NCBI GenBank assembly: GCA_029204225.1
Contig: CM055100.1
Coordinates: 67,164,972 to 67,228,971 of the forward strand
Direction of reading: 5' to 3'
Source of the DNA: Diphasiastrum complanatum
Taxonomy: Eukaryota > Streptophyta > Lycopodiopsida > Lycopodiales > Lycopodiaceae
Length of the DNA: 64,000 nt
A model generated the notes under the pieces. It ran no database searches. It saw only the letters and a list, made by a program, of their open reading frames with translations, and was not told where the DNA came from. Below, piece after piece: positions 1 to 11,831 of the stretch (position 1 is its first letter; every line of letters starts with the position of its first letter). The position numbers and the translations under genes are program-made.

Positions 1-4
1 CGAC

Positions 5-1645
5 ATGAATGACTTTCCAGGATCATCTAGCCAGGGAGAGCTACGAAGATCAACAAGAGAGAAGACACAACCTGAGAGGTATGAAGCAAATTATGCTCTC
101 TTATCTAGCATTATTCAAAGCAAAGAACCTTCGACTTATGGTGAAGCGAAGGATGATGACATTTGGGTCAAGGCCATGGGAGAGGAGATGAAGTCAATTG
201 CTAAGCATAGCACATGGGACTTAGTAGAACCACCAGTTGGCAAGAAACCCATTGGTTGCAAATGGGTATACAGGACTAAGTACCATGCAGATGGAAGTAT
301 AGCAAAGCACAAGGCAAGATTGGTGATCAAAGGGTATGCACAAAGCAAAGGCATCGACTATGAGGAGACCTTTGTGCCGGTATGTAAGTGGAATACTCTA
401 CGTCTACTTGTTGCTTTAGCTTCACATTTTGGTTGGCCTTTGCATCAAATGGATGTGAAATCTGCTTTTCTGAATGGTGAGTTGGAAGAAGAGGTGTTCA
501 TGGATCAACCTGAAGGCTTTGTAGCGAAGGGACAAAAAAATAAAGTATGTCGCTTGAAGAAAGCGCTTTATGGTCCACGTGCGTGGTATAGCAGGATTGA
601 TGCCTACTTTCGTTCAAAGGGGGATGGTGAGAACACACTCTGATCCAAATCTATATGTCTTATGCTTTGATGGTATGGTTGCTTTGATTGCTCTTTATGT
701 TGATGACTTGATTATTACGGGAAATAATCAAGAGATGATAGATATGATTAAGAAAGACCTCATGGAACAATTCGAGATGACAAACCTCAGCCTGATGCAT
801 TATTGCCTTGGAGTAGAGGTGTGGCAAAAAGGACACGAAGTGGGTTTAACACAGGTGAAGTATGTCAAAGAGTTGTTGCACAGGTTTAGGTTGCAGGATT
901 GCAAACCAGTAAATACTCCTATTGAACTAGGTAAAAAGCTTTCTAAACTTGATGAGTCACAGTCATTTGATGCTACGTTGTATAGGCAATTAGTAGGGAG
1001 CTTGATTTACCTTACCACGACTAGACCAGATATATGCTATGTTGTTGGCATTGTAAGTCAGTTATGGCAGCACCTATGAAAACGCATTGGAAGGCAGCTA
1101 AACGCATTTTGCATTATGTAAAAGGCACTTCAGAGTATGGCTTGATTTACAAGAAGCATGATGGTTTACCTGAGTTGTGTGGCTATGTGGATGCGGATTG
1201 GGGAGATGACTATGATGATCGTAGATCTACCATAGGGTATGTATTTCAGTTTTGTGGTAGCTGCTTTTCCTTGTCTAGTAAGAAGCAAAGTACAATTCCT
1301 CTTTCCACCACAGAGGCAGAGTATAAGGCAATGTGTAGTGCAGCACATGAAGCTATATGGTTGAGACAAATCTTGGAAGAAGTTGGCATGAAGCAGAAAA
1401 ATCCCACGACTTTACATAGCGACAGTCAGAGTGGCATTCAGCTAGCAAAGAATCCAGTGTTCCATGCGAGAACTAAACACATCGAGATTCAGTATCACTT
1501 TATACGTGAGAGGTTGCTGAGTCGTGAAATTCATGTTGTTCATTGTAGCACAGAAGAACAACTAGCTGATATTTTCACTAAGCCACTTGTTGGAGAAAAT
1601 TTTGATAAGTTTAGATCAAAGCTTTCTGTACTTAAAGTTTGTTGA
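5..1645 (+). pseudogene. Ty1/copia pol remnant: reverse transcriptase and RNase H
   Basis: This is the 3' half of a copia polyprotein, cut by the left window edge and broken by two frameshifts (near 600 and 1060) into pieces of about 212, 169 and 203 residues. Visible RT landmarks are the GCKWVYRTKY and KARLVIKGYAQ blocks, QMDVKSAFLNGEL, and the catalytic YVDDLIITG box near 700. The RNase H part shows DADWGDD, STTEAEYKAM and HSDSQSGIQLAKNP, then the terminal ADIFTKPL block and a stop at 1643-1645. RT followed by RNase H at the 3' end with no integrase after them is the copia order. Integrase and gag would lie left of the window. The frameshifts make it non-functional; the family call is firm. 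Confidence 0.93.
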
Positions 1646-1689
1646 CTTTAAAGCTATGTATATGACTGTGTATAAAGTAGACTCTATTT

Positions 1690-1965
1690 TAAGGGAGAGA
1701 GTTAGAATTAAAGTAGAATCATTGTGCTACTGTACTGTGGGTCCTATCAGTGGATAAGGATCAGTTGGCCTCGCCACGAGGCAAGTCGACGGGACACGTG
1801 TCCCGCCAATGGCAACCTGGGTCATGCATGGGTTGCCTGAGTGAACAACTATATGTACAATATAATTTCATTTTGAGAAATACAGTTGCTATGTGAGCTT
1901 GCTGTGGAGAGTGTTTTCTGTCTGTGTTACTTTGTAGCATGATCTGTGTTCCTGTGCAAAGCAAA
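1690..1965 (+). mobile_element. 3' LTR of the leftmost copia element, with polypurine tract
   Basis: A polypurine stretch (AAGGGAGAGAG, about 1690) follows the RNase H stop, as expected just before a 3' LTR. The following roughly 265 bp contain a G-box-like palindrome (GACACGTGTC near 1793) and a TATA-like stretch near 1851. The LTR start and end are not certain because the partner LTR lies outside the window. The sequence changes to gypsy remnant near 1972. Confidence 0.55.
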
Positions 1966-1974
1966 TTCTAAGTT

Positions 1975-2746
1975 AAAATTCATGACAAACTTGCCTATAC
2001 AGTCTACCAAGACATCGTTCATGAGCATCATGAACATGGCTGGGGCATTGGTTAACCTAAATGGCATAACCAGAACTCATAATGACCGAAACGGGTCCGG
2101 AAGGCCATCTTCTGGATGTCTTCATCTCGAATCCGTATTTGATGGTATCCACTTTTGAGATCTATCTTACTAAAAATGGTTGCACCTTGCAATGCATCCA
2201 GAAGATCATCAATCCTGAGCATCAGATACATGTGCTTTACAGTGATCTTATTCAATCCTCTGTAATCTACACACATCCAGAAACTACCGTCCTTTTTTTT
2301 GACAAGTAAAATAGGAGAGGTGAAAGGTGAATAACTAGGACGGATGTATCCCAGCTTGAGATACTCCTCCAAGATCCTTCTGACTTCCTCTTCCTCTTTG
2401 AGGCTCATCCTATAAGGATGCCTACATACCAGACTTGCCCCTGGAATGAGCTTAATATGATAATCAACATTCCGACTAGGCGGCAATCCCTCTGGCATAT
2501 TAGTAATTAGCACGTGTTTAAACTGAGTGCGGATGGACTTCTCCAACTCACTTGTTGGGTCACATCTAGGCTGTAATGAAAATGCATGTGCACTAGGGGA
2601 TGCAAAAGTAAATGAAGCTTTTTGTGTAGTGAGTGTGCTTATCTAATTATTACCAACATAAGAATCAAAACTGGAATCAACATTCACATAACAAAACCAC
2701 AAATATTGAATCTCCATTCTCTTTATTTGCATACAGGTAACAAGTT
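1975..2746 (-). pseudogene. Ty3/gypsy reverse transcriptase remnant
   Basis: Read on the minus strand, this gives the spacer before RT, then RT blocks: [76 protein letters not shown] and [11 protein letters not shown] frameshift near 2075 moves the MPF-LTNAPA block to another frame. The catalytic box is cut off at the left end near 1975. The sequence is a close relative of the plus-strand remnant at 59090-59720. It ends at its right edge directly against an N-family LTR fragment, with a shared ACAAG at the junction. Non-functional. Confidence 0.88.
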
Positions 2747-3892
2747 ACTTCCGGCGCCATTGGCGCCAGCATTGCCCCCGGCACCAACACAGCTCCCGGC
2801 GCCACTGTGACCAGAATCTAGCCGGCGCCAAGTTCTTATGGCTGAAAATCTTTGATCGGTTCTAGCGAAACCCAGAGAGCTCAGATCGATGTGCAGTCAC
2901 CTCACACGATCTAGGCATGATTAAAGGAAGCCTGGGGATCAATAAATTCTAGAGAGAGAAAATCCTAGAGAGGGAAAATGTGCTTTACCAGCTTTGGCAG
3001 AGCACTTGGCATGAGGGGAGGTGGCAAATCCCACCAATACTATAGGGGTGTGCGGGTTGCGACTCAGAGTGAGCTCCAACCAAGTCTCAGCCTCCCTTGC
3101 TGGAATGTTGTCCTGGCACTCGCCTTGGCATGCCAGCGCCCCGGAGACTAGGGTCGGTCACACACTTGAAATGTAACCTTCTCAAATTTATCAATAAAGT
3201 GGGATTTTTCTCAAACTGACTCTGATTACCTCCTAGGTTTCAGTGTTCGGTAAAAGCGCCAGTTGTAAGGCCGCTTCAAACTTTTTGATTTGGCACATAG
3301 CTGAGGGTCGTATCCCGGGACACCAGCGGTATGTTGTTGGGACCATTCGATCTATGGCGCCAGCGGTATGCTGTCGGAACCATTTGGTCCAGGAACTGGT
3401 TGTCTTCATATCTGTCGCGGCTTGTGGTTTTGAGTGTTCCTTGCATGAACGTGAATGGGTTAAGCTCTTGGGGAACGGGCTCTAACCTGTCGGCTGAGTT
3501 GGATGGCTTGCTTGGGTGGAAGTTACCTGTTTATCCAGTCTGGTGTGGCGCCAGGTTGGCTTCCAGCGCTCGTGACGAAGCTTTCAATTGGTTAAGTCTG
3601 ATGTAAGTCAGACCACTTGCTTGGAATGGATGTTACTCGTTTGTAACGAAGCTTCGAGTTGGTTAAGTTTGATGTATGTTGAGCGGCTTGCTTGGAGGGA
3701 TGTCACCCACATCGAGACCCCCGATCTGGCATGGCGCCAGGTTGGATCTCAATGTTGGTTTCTGAACTTCAGGTCTGATCGTTGTTAGCGAGTTGGCTAC
3801 TTGTATGTCAAGTGGGTTTGGACGGCAATAGTTGAAGGCTGGGAAGCTCAGTCGTGGTTCCCGGCTCCCTTTGGGATACGTGTGCTACATTG
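2747..3892 (+). mobile_element. N0: 5'-truncated LTR of the GGCGCC-rich non-autonomous family
   Basis: This stretch aligns along its length with the LTRs at 4811-6054 and 9012-10229. It has the same GGCGCC cluster near 2755-2830, the same AATAAA-like polyadenylation region near 3195, and an end in GTGTGCTACA. About the first 30 bp are missing; the fragment begins directly after the gypsy remnant. No primer-binding site or internal region follows, so it is a fragment or decayed solo LTR. Confidence 0.8.
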
Positions 3893-4810
3893 GGCCACCT
3901 TTTTAATTTGTAGCCTCAAGCAGTTGACTTGGTTTTATCAACTTATATCAAGCGATAGATGGATCGATTATTTTATAATCTCATGAGTCAAAGCGTGAGT
4001 GTCGGGGTTTGAACTTGCATTCATTTAGCCTTGGAACCTTGATCTTTTGTCAAAGCAAAAAAAGGGTTTTCATGTCATACATGCCCTTTCCCTTGCTCAC
4101 ATCTTGATTCACTATGGTACAACAATAGCTTCACCCTCTTGATCTGAGTTTTGCAATGGAAGTAGAAATATTTTGGTCTATTAATGGCTTTGCAGCACAA
4201 GCAGATTCTAAAATGATATCTTCTTGATGCTTCTTGCTTCAGCACGTCTCATGTGGATTAATTGATAAGTGAGTCTCTGGTTCCATTGCACCTGCCAAAT
4301 TGGTCGAGCTCGCTTGCTTGGTTTCGATCTATATTATGAAGTCACTAGTCAACTAGTGAACTTATGGACATCACTCACCAATGGTAGGGCTTTCATGTCT
4401 GACATCATATGGATATAAAGTCTTTTGAACAAGTCAGACATCAGGTGTTTCCATGGTTCCTGATGGTGTGAGAACATTGTTCCCTCTCTTTGAAGGAACT
4501 TGTGTCCTTAGGTAATTGATCAAATGGATCTTTTGTGGCGCCCCCAATAGCCATCATGTGAATTTGAAAACTTGAGGGTAGACAAGCTTGATGTTAATTC
4601 ATCCTTGCTCAACTTCGATAATAATGATTATAAAAAACAAGAGGGTTCCAATTTGGGAAAAAAAATGAAAACAATGCAAGGTACGAGATTTATATTTCAC
4701 TTTGTCTTGTCTCTTTCTTCAACTTCATGGCTAGCTATTAGTTGCACCATTCTTGATCGGCTGTTAATGCATTTTGTTGTATCGACTCCTTTTGGGAGTT
4801 GGTTCATTGC
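3893..4810. other. Unassigned spacer
   Basis: About 900 bp between N0 and the first LTR of N1. I see no convincing reading frame, RNA gene, repeat array or recognisable transposon terminus. It is probably decayed intergenic or transposon-derived DNA. Confidence 0.4.
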
Positions 4811-6054
4811 TGTTGTAAAGCTACCTTTACAAGCTTTACTTCCGGCGCCATTGGCGCCAGCTATGTCCCCGGGCCAGCAGCGCCCCTGCTGCTCCCGGCG
4901 CCAATGGCGCCGGTGCCGCTCCCGGCGCCACTGTGACCAGAATCCAGCCGGCGCCAAGTTCCTATGGCTGAAAATCTTTGATCGGTTCTAGCGGAGTCCA
5001 AAGAGCTCAGATCGATGTGCAATCACCTCACACGATCTAGGCATGATTAAAGGAAGCCTGGGGATCAATAAAATCTAGAGAGAGAAAATGACTTCTAGAA
5101 AGAGAAAATCCTAGAGAGAGAAAAACGTGCTTTACCAGCTTAGGTAGAGTGCTTGGTATGAGGGGAGGTGCCGAATCACACCAATACTATAGGGGAGTGC
5201 GGGTTGCGACTCAGGGCGAGCTCCAACCAAGTCTCAGCCTCCCTTGCTGGAATGTTGTCATGGCTCTCGCCTTGGCATGCTAGCGCCCCGGAGACTAGGG
5301 TCGGTCACACACTTGAAATGTAACCTTCTCAAATTTATCAATAAAGTGGGATTTTTCTCAAAACTGACTCTGATTAACTTCTGGGTTTCAGTGTTCGGTA
5401 AAAGCGCCAGTTGTAAGGCCGCTTTCAAAATTTTTAACTTGGCACATAGCTGAGGGTCGTATCCCGGGACGCCAGCGGTATGCCGTCGGGACCATTCGGT
5501 CCGTGGCGCCAGCGGTATGCTGTCGGGACCATTTGGTCCAAGAACTGGTTGTTTCCATATCTGTCGCGGCTTGTGGTTCTGAGTGTTCCTTGCATGAACG
5601 TGAATGGGTTAAGCTCTTGGGGAACGGGCTCTAACCTGTCGGCTGAGTTGGATGGCTTGCTTGGGTGGATGTTACCTGTTTATGGCTGTCCAGTCTGGCG
5701 TGGCGCCAGGTTGGCTTCCAGCACTCGTGACGAAGCTTTCAGTTGGTTAAGTCTGATGTAAGTCAGATCGCTTACTTGGAATGGATGTTACTCGTTTGTA
5801 ACGAAGCTTCGAGTTGGTTAAGTTTGATGTATGTCGGGCGGCTTGCTTGGAGGGAAGTCACCCACGTCGGGACCCCCGATATGGCATGGCGCTAGGTTGG
5901 ATCTCAATGTTGATTTTCGGAACTTTAAGTTGGTTAAGTCTGATCGTTGTTGGCGAGTTGGCTGCTTGTATGTCAAGTGGGTTTGGATGGCAAGAGTTGA
6001 AGGCTGGGAAGCTAAGTCGTGGTTCCCGGCTCCCTTTGGGATGCCTGCGCTACA
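4811..6054 (+). repeat. N1 5' LTR
   Basis: TG...CA-bounded terminal repeat of about 1.24 kb. U3 begins with a dense cluster of the palindrome GGCGCC (about 4853-4956). A purine-rich AGAGAGAAAA tract (about 5073-5125) and an AATAAA signal near 5339 follow. An intact 93-codon frame inside it recurs in the other LTR copies, but nothing supports it as a gene. Confidence 0.85.
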
Positions 6055-6056
6055 TG

Positions 6057-6068
6057 TGGTATCAGAGC
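6057..6068 (+). other. Primer-binding site of N1 (tRNA-iMet type)
   Basis: TGGTATCAGAGC lies two bases after the 5' LTR. This is the usual plant primer-binding site complementary to the 3' end of initiator tRNA-Met. It fixes the plus orientation of N1. Confidence 0.92.
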
Positions 6069-6370
6069 CGACTGGCCGGTCAGCTATGCGGATCTCACGG
6101 AAATGGCCACGGTTTGGGGTTCATCAAGACAATTGTTGTGCAAGGTGCTGCCCATAGTGTAAGCACTGGTGCGTCCACGGTCGGGGTGGTTGGCAGGACG
6201 GGGGCTTGATGAGTCAAAGTGCTGCCCTTGAGGTGTAAGCAAGGTCAGTTTCCGCGGTTCGGGCCTGGCGCCGTCTGCACGTAGGACAGATGAGGCAATG
6301 TGCTGCCATTAGGATGGTGTAAGCACGGTCTGTGCCTTGTGGGGTGCGGGGTGACATATTCGCGATGGCC
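6069..6370 (+). other. Conserved untranslated leader shared with chromovirus G1
   Basis: The leader after the primer-binding site is closely similar to the minus-strand leader of G1 (about 15640-16071) and to that of N3 (about 51340-51630). Shared stretches include TCGGGGTGGT, CTTGATGAGTCAAAGTGCTG and TTCGGGCCTGGCGC. Leaders next to the primer-binding site normally carry RNA packaging and dimerisation signals, so conservation here between coding and non-coding elements fits trans-mobilisation. The packaging role is inferred. Confidence 0.6.
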
Positions 6371-6374
6371 ACCA

Positions 6375-6690
6375 TTCGTTTAGCTATAAGGGCTATCGAC
6401 CAAATTTGGTGGGGGCGTTACTGAGGCAATGTGCTGCCTAACGGTGAAAGCACGGGTGCGTCCACGATTTGGGTGGTATGCTGCCGATCGTTTAGCTATA
6501 AGGGCTATCGACTAAATTTGGTGGGGGCGTTACTGAGGCAATGTGCTGCCTAACGGTGAAAGCACAGGTGCGTCCACGGGGGCGGTATATTCAAGGATAG
6601 CTGCCATTCGTTTAGCTATAAGGGCTATCGACCAAATTTGGTGGGGGCGTTACTGAGGCAATGTGCTGCTTAATGGTGAAAGCACGGATG
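6375..6690 (+). repeat. Tandem repeats of about 115-120 bp in the N1 interior
   Basis: About two and a half to three imperfect copies of a unit containing TCGTTTAGCTATAAGGGCTA, AAATTTGGTGGGGGCGTTAC and GAGGCAATGTGCTGCC. The reverse complement of the same array occurs in N3 at about 50880-51330 with more copies. It is part of the element, not a chromosomal satellite. Confidence 0.85.
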
Positions 6691-6837
6691 GTTGGAGGGG
6701 TGTCCTATGTGGGCTGATTCTGTGATCGATTTGTATGGGCGCGGCCAGGCAAAGGTCCATTGGCAGGACCATCTCAAAGGGGGACCTTGTCTTTGTTACT
6801 TGTTAGTAAACCTGCCTGAGTGTCTTACTTGTACGTA

Positions 6838-7680
6838 TTCGTGGTGAGTCTTAGTACTCGTGCTTTGTCTGGTTTGCATGATTGCTTGTGATACAAGGAG
6901 CTGATGGCTCGAGAAGGAACCTTTTCTTTTGAAGGCTGATACCATCAAACAAAGAGGACTACAGAATCTGTGGGGTGGATTTGCAGTTCAAGTACTCACA
7001 CGTGAACGACAACGAAACGACTCAATGTTTGCAAAGGATGGATGGCTAGCCTGTTTCTTAGGTTAGTACTCGTGCTTTGCCTGGTTTGCATGATTGCTTG
7101 TGATACAAGAAGCTGATGGCTCGAGAAGGAACCTTTTCTTTTGAAGGCTGATACCATCAAACAAAGAGGACTATAGAATCTGTGGGGCGGATTTGAAGTT
7201 CAAGTACTCACACGTGAACGACAACGAAACGACTCAATGTTTGCAAAGGATGGATGGCTAGCCTGTTTCTTGGGCTAGTTTCATTTGCGACAACGCCCAC
7301 CAGATGCAAGCAGGAAGTCAAAAGTTGGAAAGGGCCATTTCAGGGGAGATCTTCTATGGAGCAGTTGGTCTTCATTTTGGGACGGCCACCTTCGGAACTG
7401 AAACTCACTGAGCATGGGCGATATCCAGAATCTGTGCGGCGGATTTGCAGTTCAAGTACTCGCACGTAAACGACAACGAAATGACTCAATGTTTGCAAAG
7501 GATGGATGACTAGCCTGTTTCTTGGGTTAGTTTCATTTGCGACAACGCCCACCAGACGCAAGCAGGAAGTCAAAAGTTGGAAAGGGCAATTTCAGGGGAG
7601 ATCTTCTATAGCAGTTGGTCTTTATTTTGGGATGGCCACCTTCGGAACTGAAACTCACTGAGCATGGGTGATATCCCGTA
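6838..7680 (+). repeat. Overlapping direct duplications in the N1 interior
   Basis: A unit of about 190 bp (GTTAGTACTCGTGCTTTG... to ...GATGGATGGCTAGCC) occurs twice between about 6838 and 7260. A second unit of about 250 bp (GATGGATG-CTAGCCTGTTTC through TGAGCATGGG-GATATCC) occurs twice between about 7245 and 7680. N3 carries a single copy of the corresponding region, so N1 has expanded here. Confidence 0.75.
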
Positions 7681-8997
7681 TCAGTTGGGTTTTTCCTCAA
7701 AGGGGAAAAGACTAGGATCCTCTTCAGAGATTGGCAACAAGTTGGATCGAGCCATAATCCTAGCAGATGGGAAGCAAAGTGTTGGAAAGGCTTTTTGTCC
7801 GAAGAACTCTACTCTAAGTCCGATCAGCTGATTTATTAAGTGGAGGGGAACTATCACACCACACACCTCTCTCTTGGGGCAAATTTTGAATGAAAGTTGA
7901 TCAAAATGGGGGCAAATTCAAGGTGACCTAGCCATACTCACACGAGGAGACTGGCGAACTTTGGACCTAATAAGTTGACAAGTTTTTGTTGGGAAAGGAA
8001 AGCTTGTTATAGGCTTTCTCTGGACCAGCAATGATGAGGAAACATATGAGTACGCTGGCTTGTGTTACGTGTAAGGCAGCTGATCAATGAAGGAACTGTG
8101 AAAGTTGAGTCTTGCATGAAAGGCTTGGTATTTCAAACGGACGTAAGGGACAGTTCGCGTTGAGATCGGATTAGTGCAAACTCTGGGTGCATGTTTCTGA
8201 TTCAAAGAGGGCTACTTGAAGCCAAGCTCAATGTACACTTCTTGTTTTGACTGTGAGGCAACTGACCGGTGATGGATTTGTGAAAGTCAAGTCTTGCGCG
8301 ACGGACATGGTGCTTCAAACAAACGCGAAGAGATAGTTCGGATGCGGATCAAACTGGTGCGACCCTTTGGCTTTCCACGAGGTCAATGGTTACATTTGGG
8401 CTGATTCAAAGAGCTACTTCAAGCTAAGTGAGAGGTGCATTGTAGAGTACTCAATCTTTGCCTACCTTAAAGAGCCAAGATGGAAAAGTATCAAGATCAG
8501 GCTAGGACAAGGAGAGAAATCAAGGTGCAGAAGCAACAAGGCACGAAGTGGACCATAAAGTGTACAATCAAACGATAAATCCTTCGGCTCAGGGAGCCTT
8601 GATACTTGTGCGGAACTGAACAAATCTGGAGCTCAGGGAGCTCAACACAAAGTGCATCAAGGACAAATCAGGAGCTCAAAGGAGTTCCAAAGTCGAAAGT
8701 CAGAAGCGACAGGGGCGAACATTTCAAAGAAAGGCCTCTGTCACCAATTAATAAGGTTCTCGGGTTTTACGAAAGCGATATCAAATCTACGCTTTTCCCA
8801 GACAAAGACATATTTTCAAGTTATGTAATTTTTCAGTACAAAGAGCTGAGCCTCCGACTTGTGGTGTGCCAGCTTCAATGTTAATAAAAAGTGGCCAGTA
8901 AATTGAGTACTGTGCCAAGTAGCTTAAATGTATAGTTATTTTAATTGGGAGACACCTTTATTTTAATCTGACATCTGATGAGGACATCAGATTTTAT

Positions 8998-9011
8998 AAA
9001 GGTGGGGTGGA
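8998..9011 (+). other. Polypurine tract of N1
   Basis: AAAGGTGGGGTGGA immediately precedes the 3' LTR start TGTTGTAAAG. Such tracts prime plus-strand DNA synthesis. The same tract recurs before the LTR at 17392 and, in reverse complement, beside the N3 LTR at 49032. Confidence 0.85.
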
Positions 9012-10229
9012 TGTTGTAAAGCTACCTTTACAAGCTTTACTTCCGGCGCCACCGGCGCCAGCTATGTCCCCGGCGCCAACGGCGCCGGCGTCGCTCCCGG
9101 CGCCACTGTGACCAGAATCCAGCCGGCGCCAAATTCCTATGGTTGAAAATCTTTGATCGGTTCTAGCGAAGTCCAGAGAGCTCAGATCGATGTGCAATCA
9201 CCTCACACGATCTAGGCATGATTAAAGGAAGCCTGGGGATCAATAAAATCTAGAGAGAGAAAATGACTTTCTAGAAAGAGAAAATCCTAGAGAGAGAAAA
9301 ATGTGCTTTACCAGCTTGGGTAAAGTGCTTGGTATGAGGGGGGGTGCCGAATCACACCAATACTATAGGGGAGTGCGGGTTGCGACTCAGGGCGAGCTCC
9401 AACCAAGTCTCAGCCTCCCTTGCTGGAATGTTGTCATGGCTCTCGCCTTGGCATGCTAGCGCCCCGGAGACTAGGGTCGGTCACACACTTGAAATGTAAC
9501 CTTCTCAGATTTATCAATAAACTGGGATTTTCCTTAAACTGACTCTGATTACCTTCTGGGTTTCAGTGTTCGGTAAAAGCGCCAGTTGTAAGGCCGCTTT
9601 CAAAATTTTTAACTTGGCACATAGCTGAGGGTCGTATCCCGGGACGCCAGCAGTATGCCGTCGGGACCATTCGGTCCGTGGCGCCAGCGGTATGCTGTCG
9701 GGACCATTTGGTCCAGGAACTGGTTGTTTCCATATCTGTCGCGGCTGGTGGTTCTGAGTGTTCCTTGCATGAACGTGAATGGGTTAAGCTCTTGGGGAAC
9801 GAGCTCTAACCTGTCGGCTGAGTTGGATGGCTTGCTTGAGTGGATGTTACCTGTTTATGGCTGTCCAGTCTGGCGTGGCGCCAGGTTGGCTTCCAGCGCT
9901 TGTGACGAAGCTTTCAGTTGGTTAAGTCTAATGTAAGTCAGACCGCTTGCTTGGAATGGATGTTACTCGTTTGTAACGAAGCTTCGAGTTGGTTAAGTTT
10001 GATGTATGTCGGGCGGCTTGCTTGGAGGGAAGTCACCCACATCGGGACCCCCGATCTGGCATGGCGCCAGGTTGGATCTCAATGTTGGTCCTCGGAACTT
10101 CAAGTTGGTTAAGTCTGATCGTTGTTGGCGAGTTGGCTGCTTGTATGTCAAGTGGGTTCGGATGGCAAGAGTTGAAGGCTGGGAAGCTAAGTCGTGGTTC
10201 CCGGCTCCCTTTGGGATGCCTGCGCTACA
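9012..10229 (+). repeat. LTR shared by N1 (3' side) and N2 (5' side)
   Basis: Full-length N-family LTR. On its left it follows the N1 polypurine tract. On its right it is followed, without primer-binding site or leader, by sequence matching N1 interior from about 7927 onward. It therefore joins two interiors, as expected after unequal exchange between related copies or a deletion of the N2 leader. Confidence 0.8.
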
Positions 10230-10902
10230 CCTAGCCATACTCACACGAGGAGACTGGCGAACTTTGGACCTAATAAGTTGACAAGTTTTTGTTGCGGAAT
10301 GGAAAGTTTGTTATAGGCTTTCTCTGGACCAACAATGATGATGAAACATATGAGTACGCTCGCTTGTGTTACGTGTAAGGCAGCTGATCAATGAAGGAAC
10401 TGTGAAAGTTGAGTCTTGCATGAGAGACTTGGTACTTCAAACGGACGCTAAGGGACAATTCGTGTTGAGATCGGACTAGTGCAAACTCTGGGTGCATGTG
10501 TCTGATTCAAAGAGAGCTACTTGAAGCCAAGCTCGATGTACACTTCTTGTTTTGACTGTGAGGCAACTGACCAATGATGGAATTGTGAAAGTTAAGTTTT
10601 GCACGATGGACATGGTGCTTCAAACAAATGCGAAGAGATAGTTCATATGCGGATCAAACTGGTGCGACCCTTTGGCTCTCCACGAGGTCAATGGTTACAT
10701 TTGGGCTGATGCAAAGAGCTACTTCAAGCTAAGTGAGAGGTGCATTGCGGAGTACTCAATCTTTGCCTACCTTAAAGAGCCAAGAAGGAAAAGTATCAAG
10801 ATCAGGCTAGGACAAGGAGAGAAATCAAGGTGTAGAAGCAACAAGGCACGGAGTGGACCATAAAGTGGACAATCAAACGATAAATCCTTTGGCTCAGGGA
10901 GC
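10230..10902 (+). mobile_element. N2 interior, left part
   Basis: This aligns with N1 interior from about 7927 to 8600 (shared start CTAGCCATACTCACACGAGG). It is interrupted at 10903 by chromovirus G1 and resumes at 16972. There is no coding potential beyond short chance frames. Confidence 0.8.
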
Positions 10903-11819
10903 TGTTGCGCCGTTGCCTCAAAGGGCGCTGGGACTTGAGCGGTTTTTCCAACACACGCTTAAGTCTAACATTCATCCATCATGCACTTACGTAAAAGCCA
11001 ACTCAGAAACGTAACAAGCTTAACCATTCAGACTTAAGAAAATTGGAATCCCAGCCAACCCGAAAGCCAACTCAGAATCCGTCCCCAAAAGGTAATTAAA
11101 GGCAAAGATAGGCCACACATGAAACCCAAGGCATAGTGGTCGCCAAACTGACCAATTGGCATAGCGGCGAGCCCCATGTCGATGACAGGGCCCCTTAGGC
11201 GCCAGTGACGCAAAAAGGTTGTAGTAAGGGTCCTTCCACTTGGACCAGTCCCGGAGGCGAAACTGAAATGATAATCATCCCCAAGGATCAACTTTATTAG
11301 ATTTGGAAGAGGTTACATTCATACATAGATTGACCGGTTTCGGGGCCACAAACACGTGCTGGGCATTGTGCCTGGCTCGTGCTGGTAGAGGGAGCTGAGA
11401 CCTGGTGACTGGATTCCTAGCGCTGGTTGAGCTGCCCAAGTTTTTGTCTGTTGGACTCCCCCTATAGTTCTGTTGTGATTCGGCGCACTCCCTCTATTCT
11501 GAAACATAGTGCTTTCTAGTAAAGCACGCTTTTTGGGACTTAGTTTTTATTTTGCTGATTAAGCCTGGCAAGCCTGGCAAAATCAGTCTGGATCCTGGAC
11601 ATGGGTCCTGGGAGCCGTCTCGGCAGCATAATCAACTTGCTTCCTGACTAGGCCATGACTCGAGCTCCAGAGCTACTCATGACTTGTGACTACTTGACTG
11701 GCTCACCATAGGTCGGAGGCTCAGTCCTTGATGTTCTAACTTTCACTGGGACCTTAGAGATCGTCACCTCTTAGAGTCTTACAGGGCACACTAGGTGCAC
11801 CTGAGTCAGTTTTACAACA
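10903..11819 (-). repeat. G1 3' LTR
   Basis: Terminal repeat of 917 bp matching 16086-16971. On the minus strand it starts TGTTGTAAAACTGA and ends GGCGCAACA. Parts (the region around CCCCTATAGT and GATTCGGC) resemble N-family LTRs, evidence of common ancestry. Confidence 0.9.
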
Positions 11820-11831
11820 TCCTCCCCTCAT
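11820..11831 (-). other. Polypurine tract of G1
   Basis: On the minus strand ATGAGGGGAGGA abuts the 3' LTR start TGTTGTAAAA. This is the standard position of the plus-strand primer. Confidence 0.8.

Larger units (their letters stand above)
4811..10229 (+). mobile_element. N1: non-autonomous LTR retrotransposon (LARD-like)
   Basis: The element has two LTRs of about 1.2 kb (4811-6054 and 9012-10229), both starting TGTTGTAAAG and ending GCGCTACA. The first is followed by a 2-nt spacer and TGGTATCAGAGC (6057-6068). The second is preceded by the polypurine tract AAAGGTGGGGTGGA (8998-9011). The 3-kb interior has no gag, protease, RT or integrase frame, only short chance ORFs, so its movement must depend on proteins from another element. 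No target duplication is seen: left flank ATTGC, right flank CCTAG. The right LTR runs straight into a second partial interior (N2), pointing to LTR-LTR recombination. Confidence 0.88.

Noticed and set aside
5480-5761. A 93-codon frame conserved in four N-family LTRs (also 9655-9936, 48106-48387, 51911-52192)
   Set aside because: Conserved because the LTR copies are similar at the DNA level; the amino-acid sequence has no recognisable feature and other frames are equally conserved.
6375-6690. Possible CRISPR-like array
   Set aside because: Units of about 115 bp are contiguous and diverged, belong to an LTR element, and the genome is a plant's.
8968-8992. CTGATGAGGACATCAG resembling a hammerhead core in N1 (also 49060 region)
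   Set aside because: No GAAA element or cleavage triplet in the right place; it is a plain inverted repeat near the polypurine tract.
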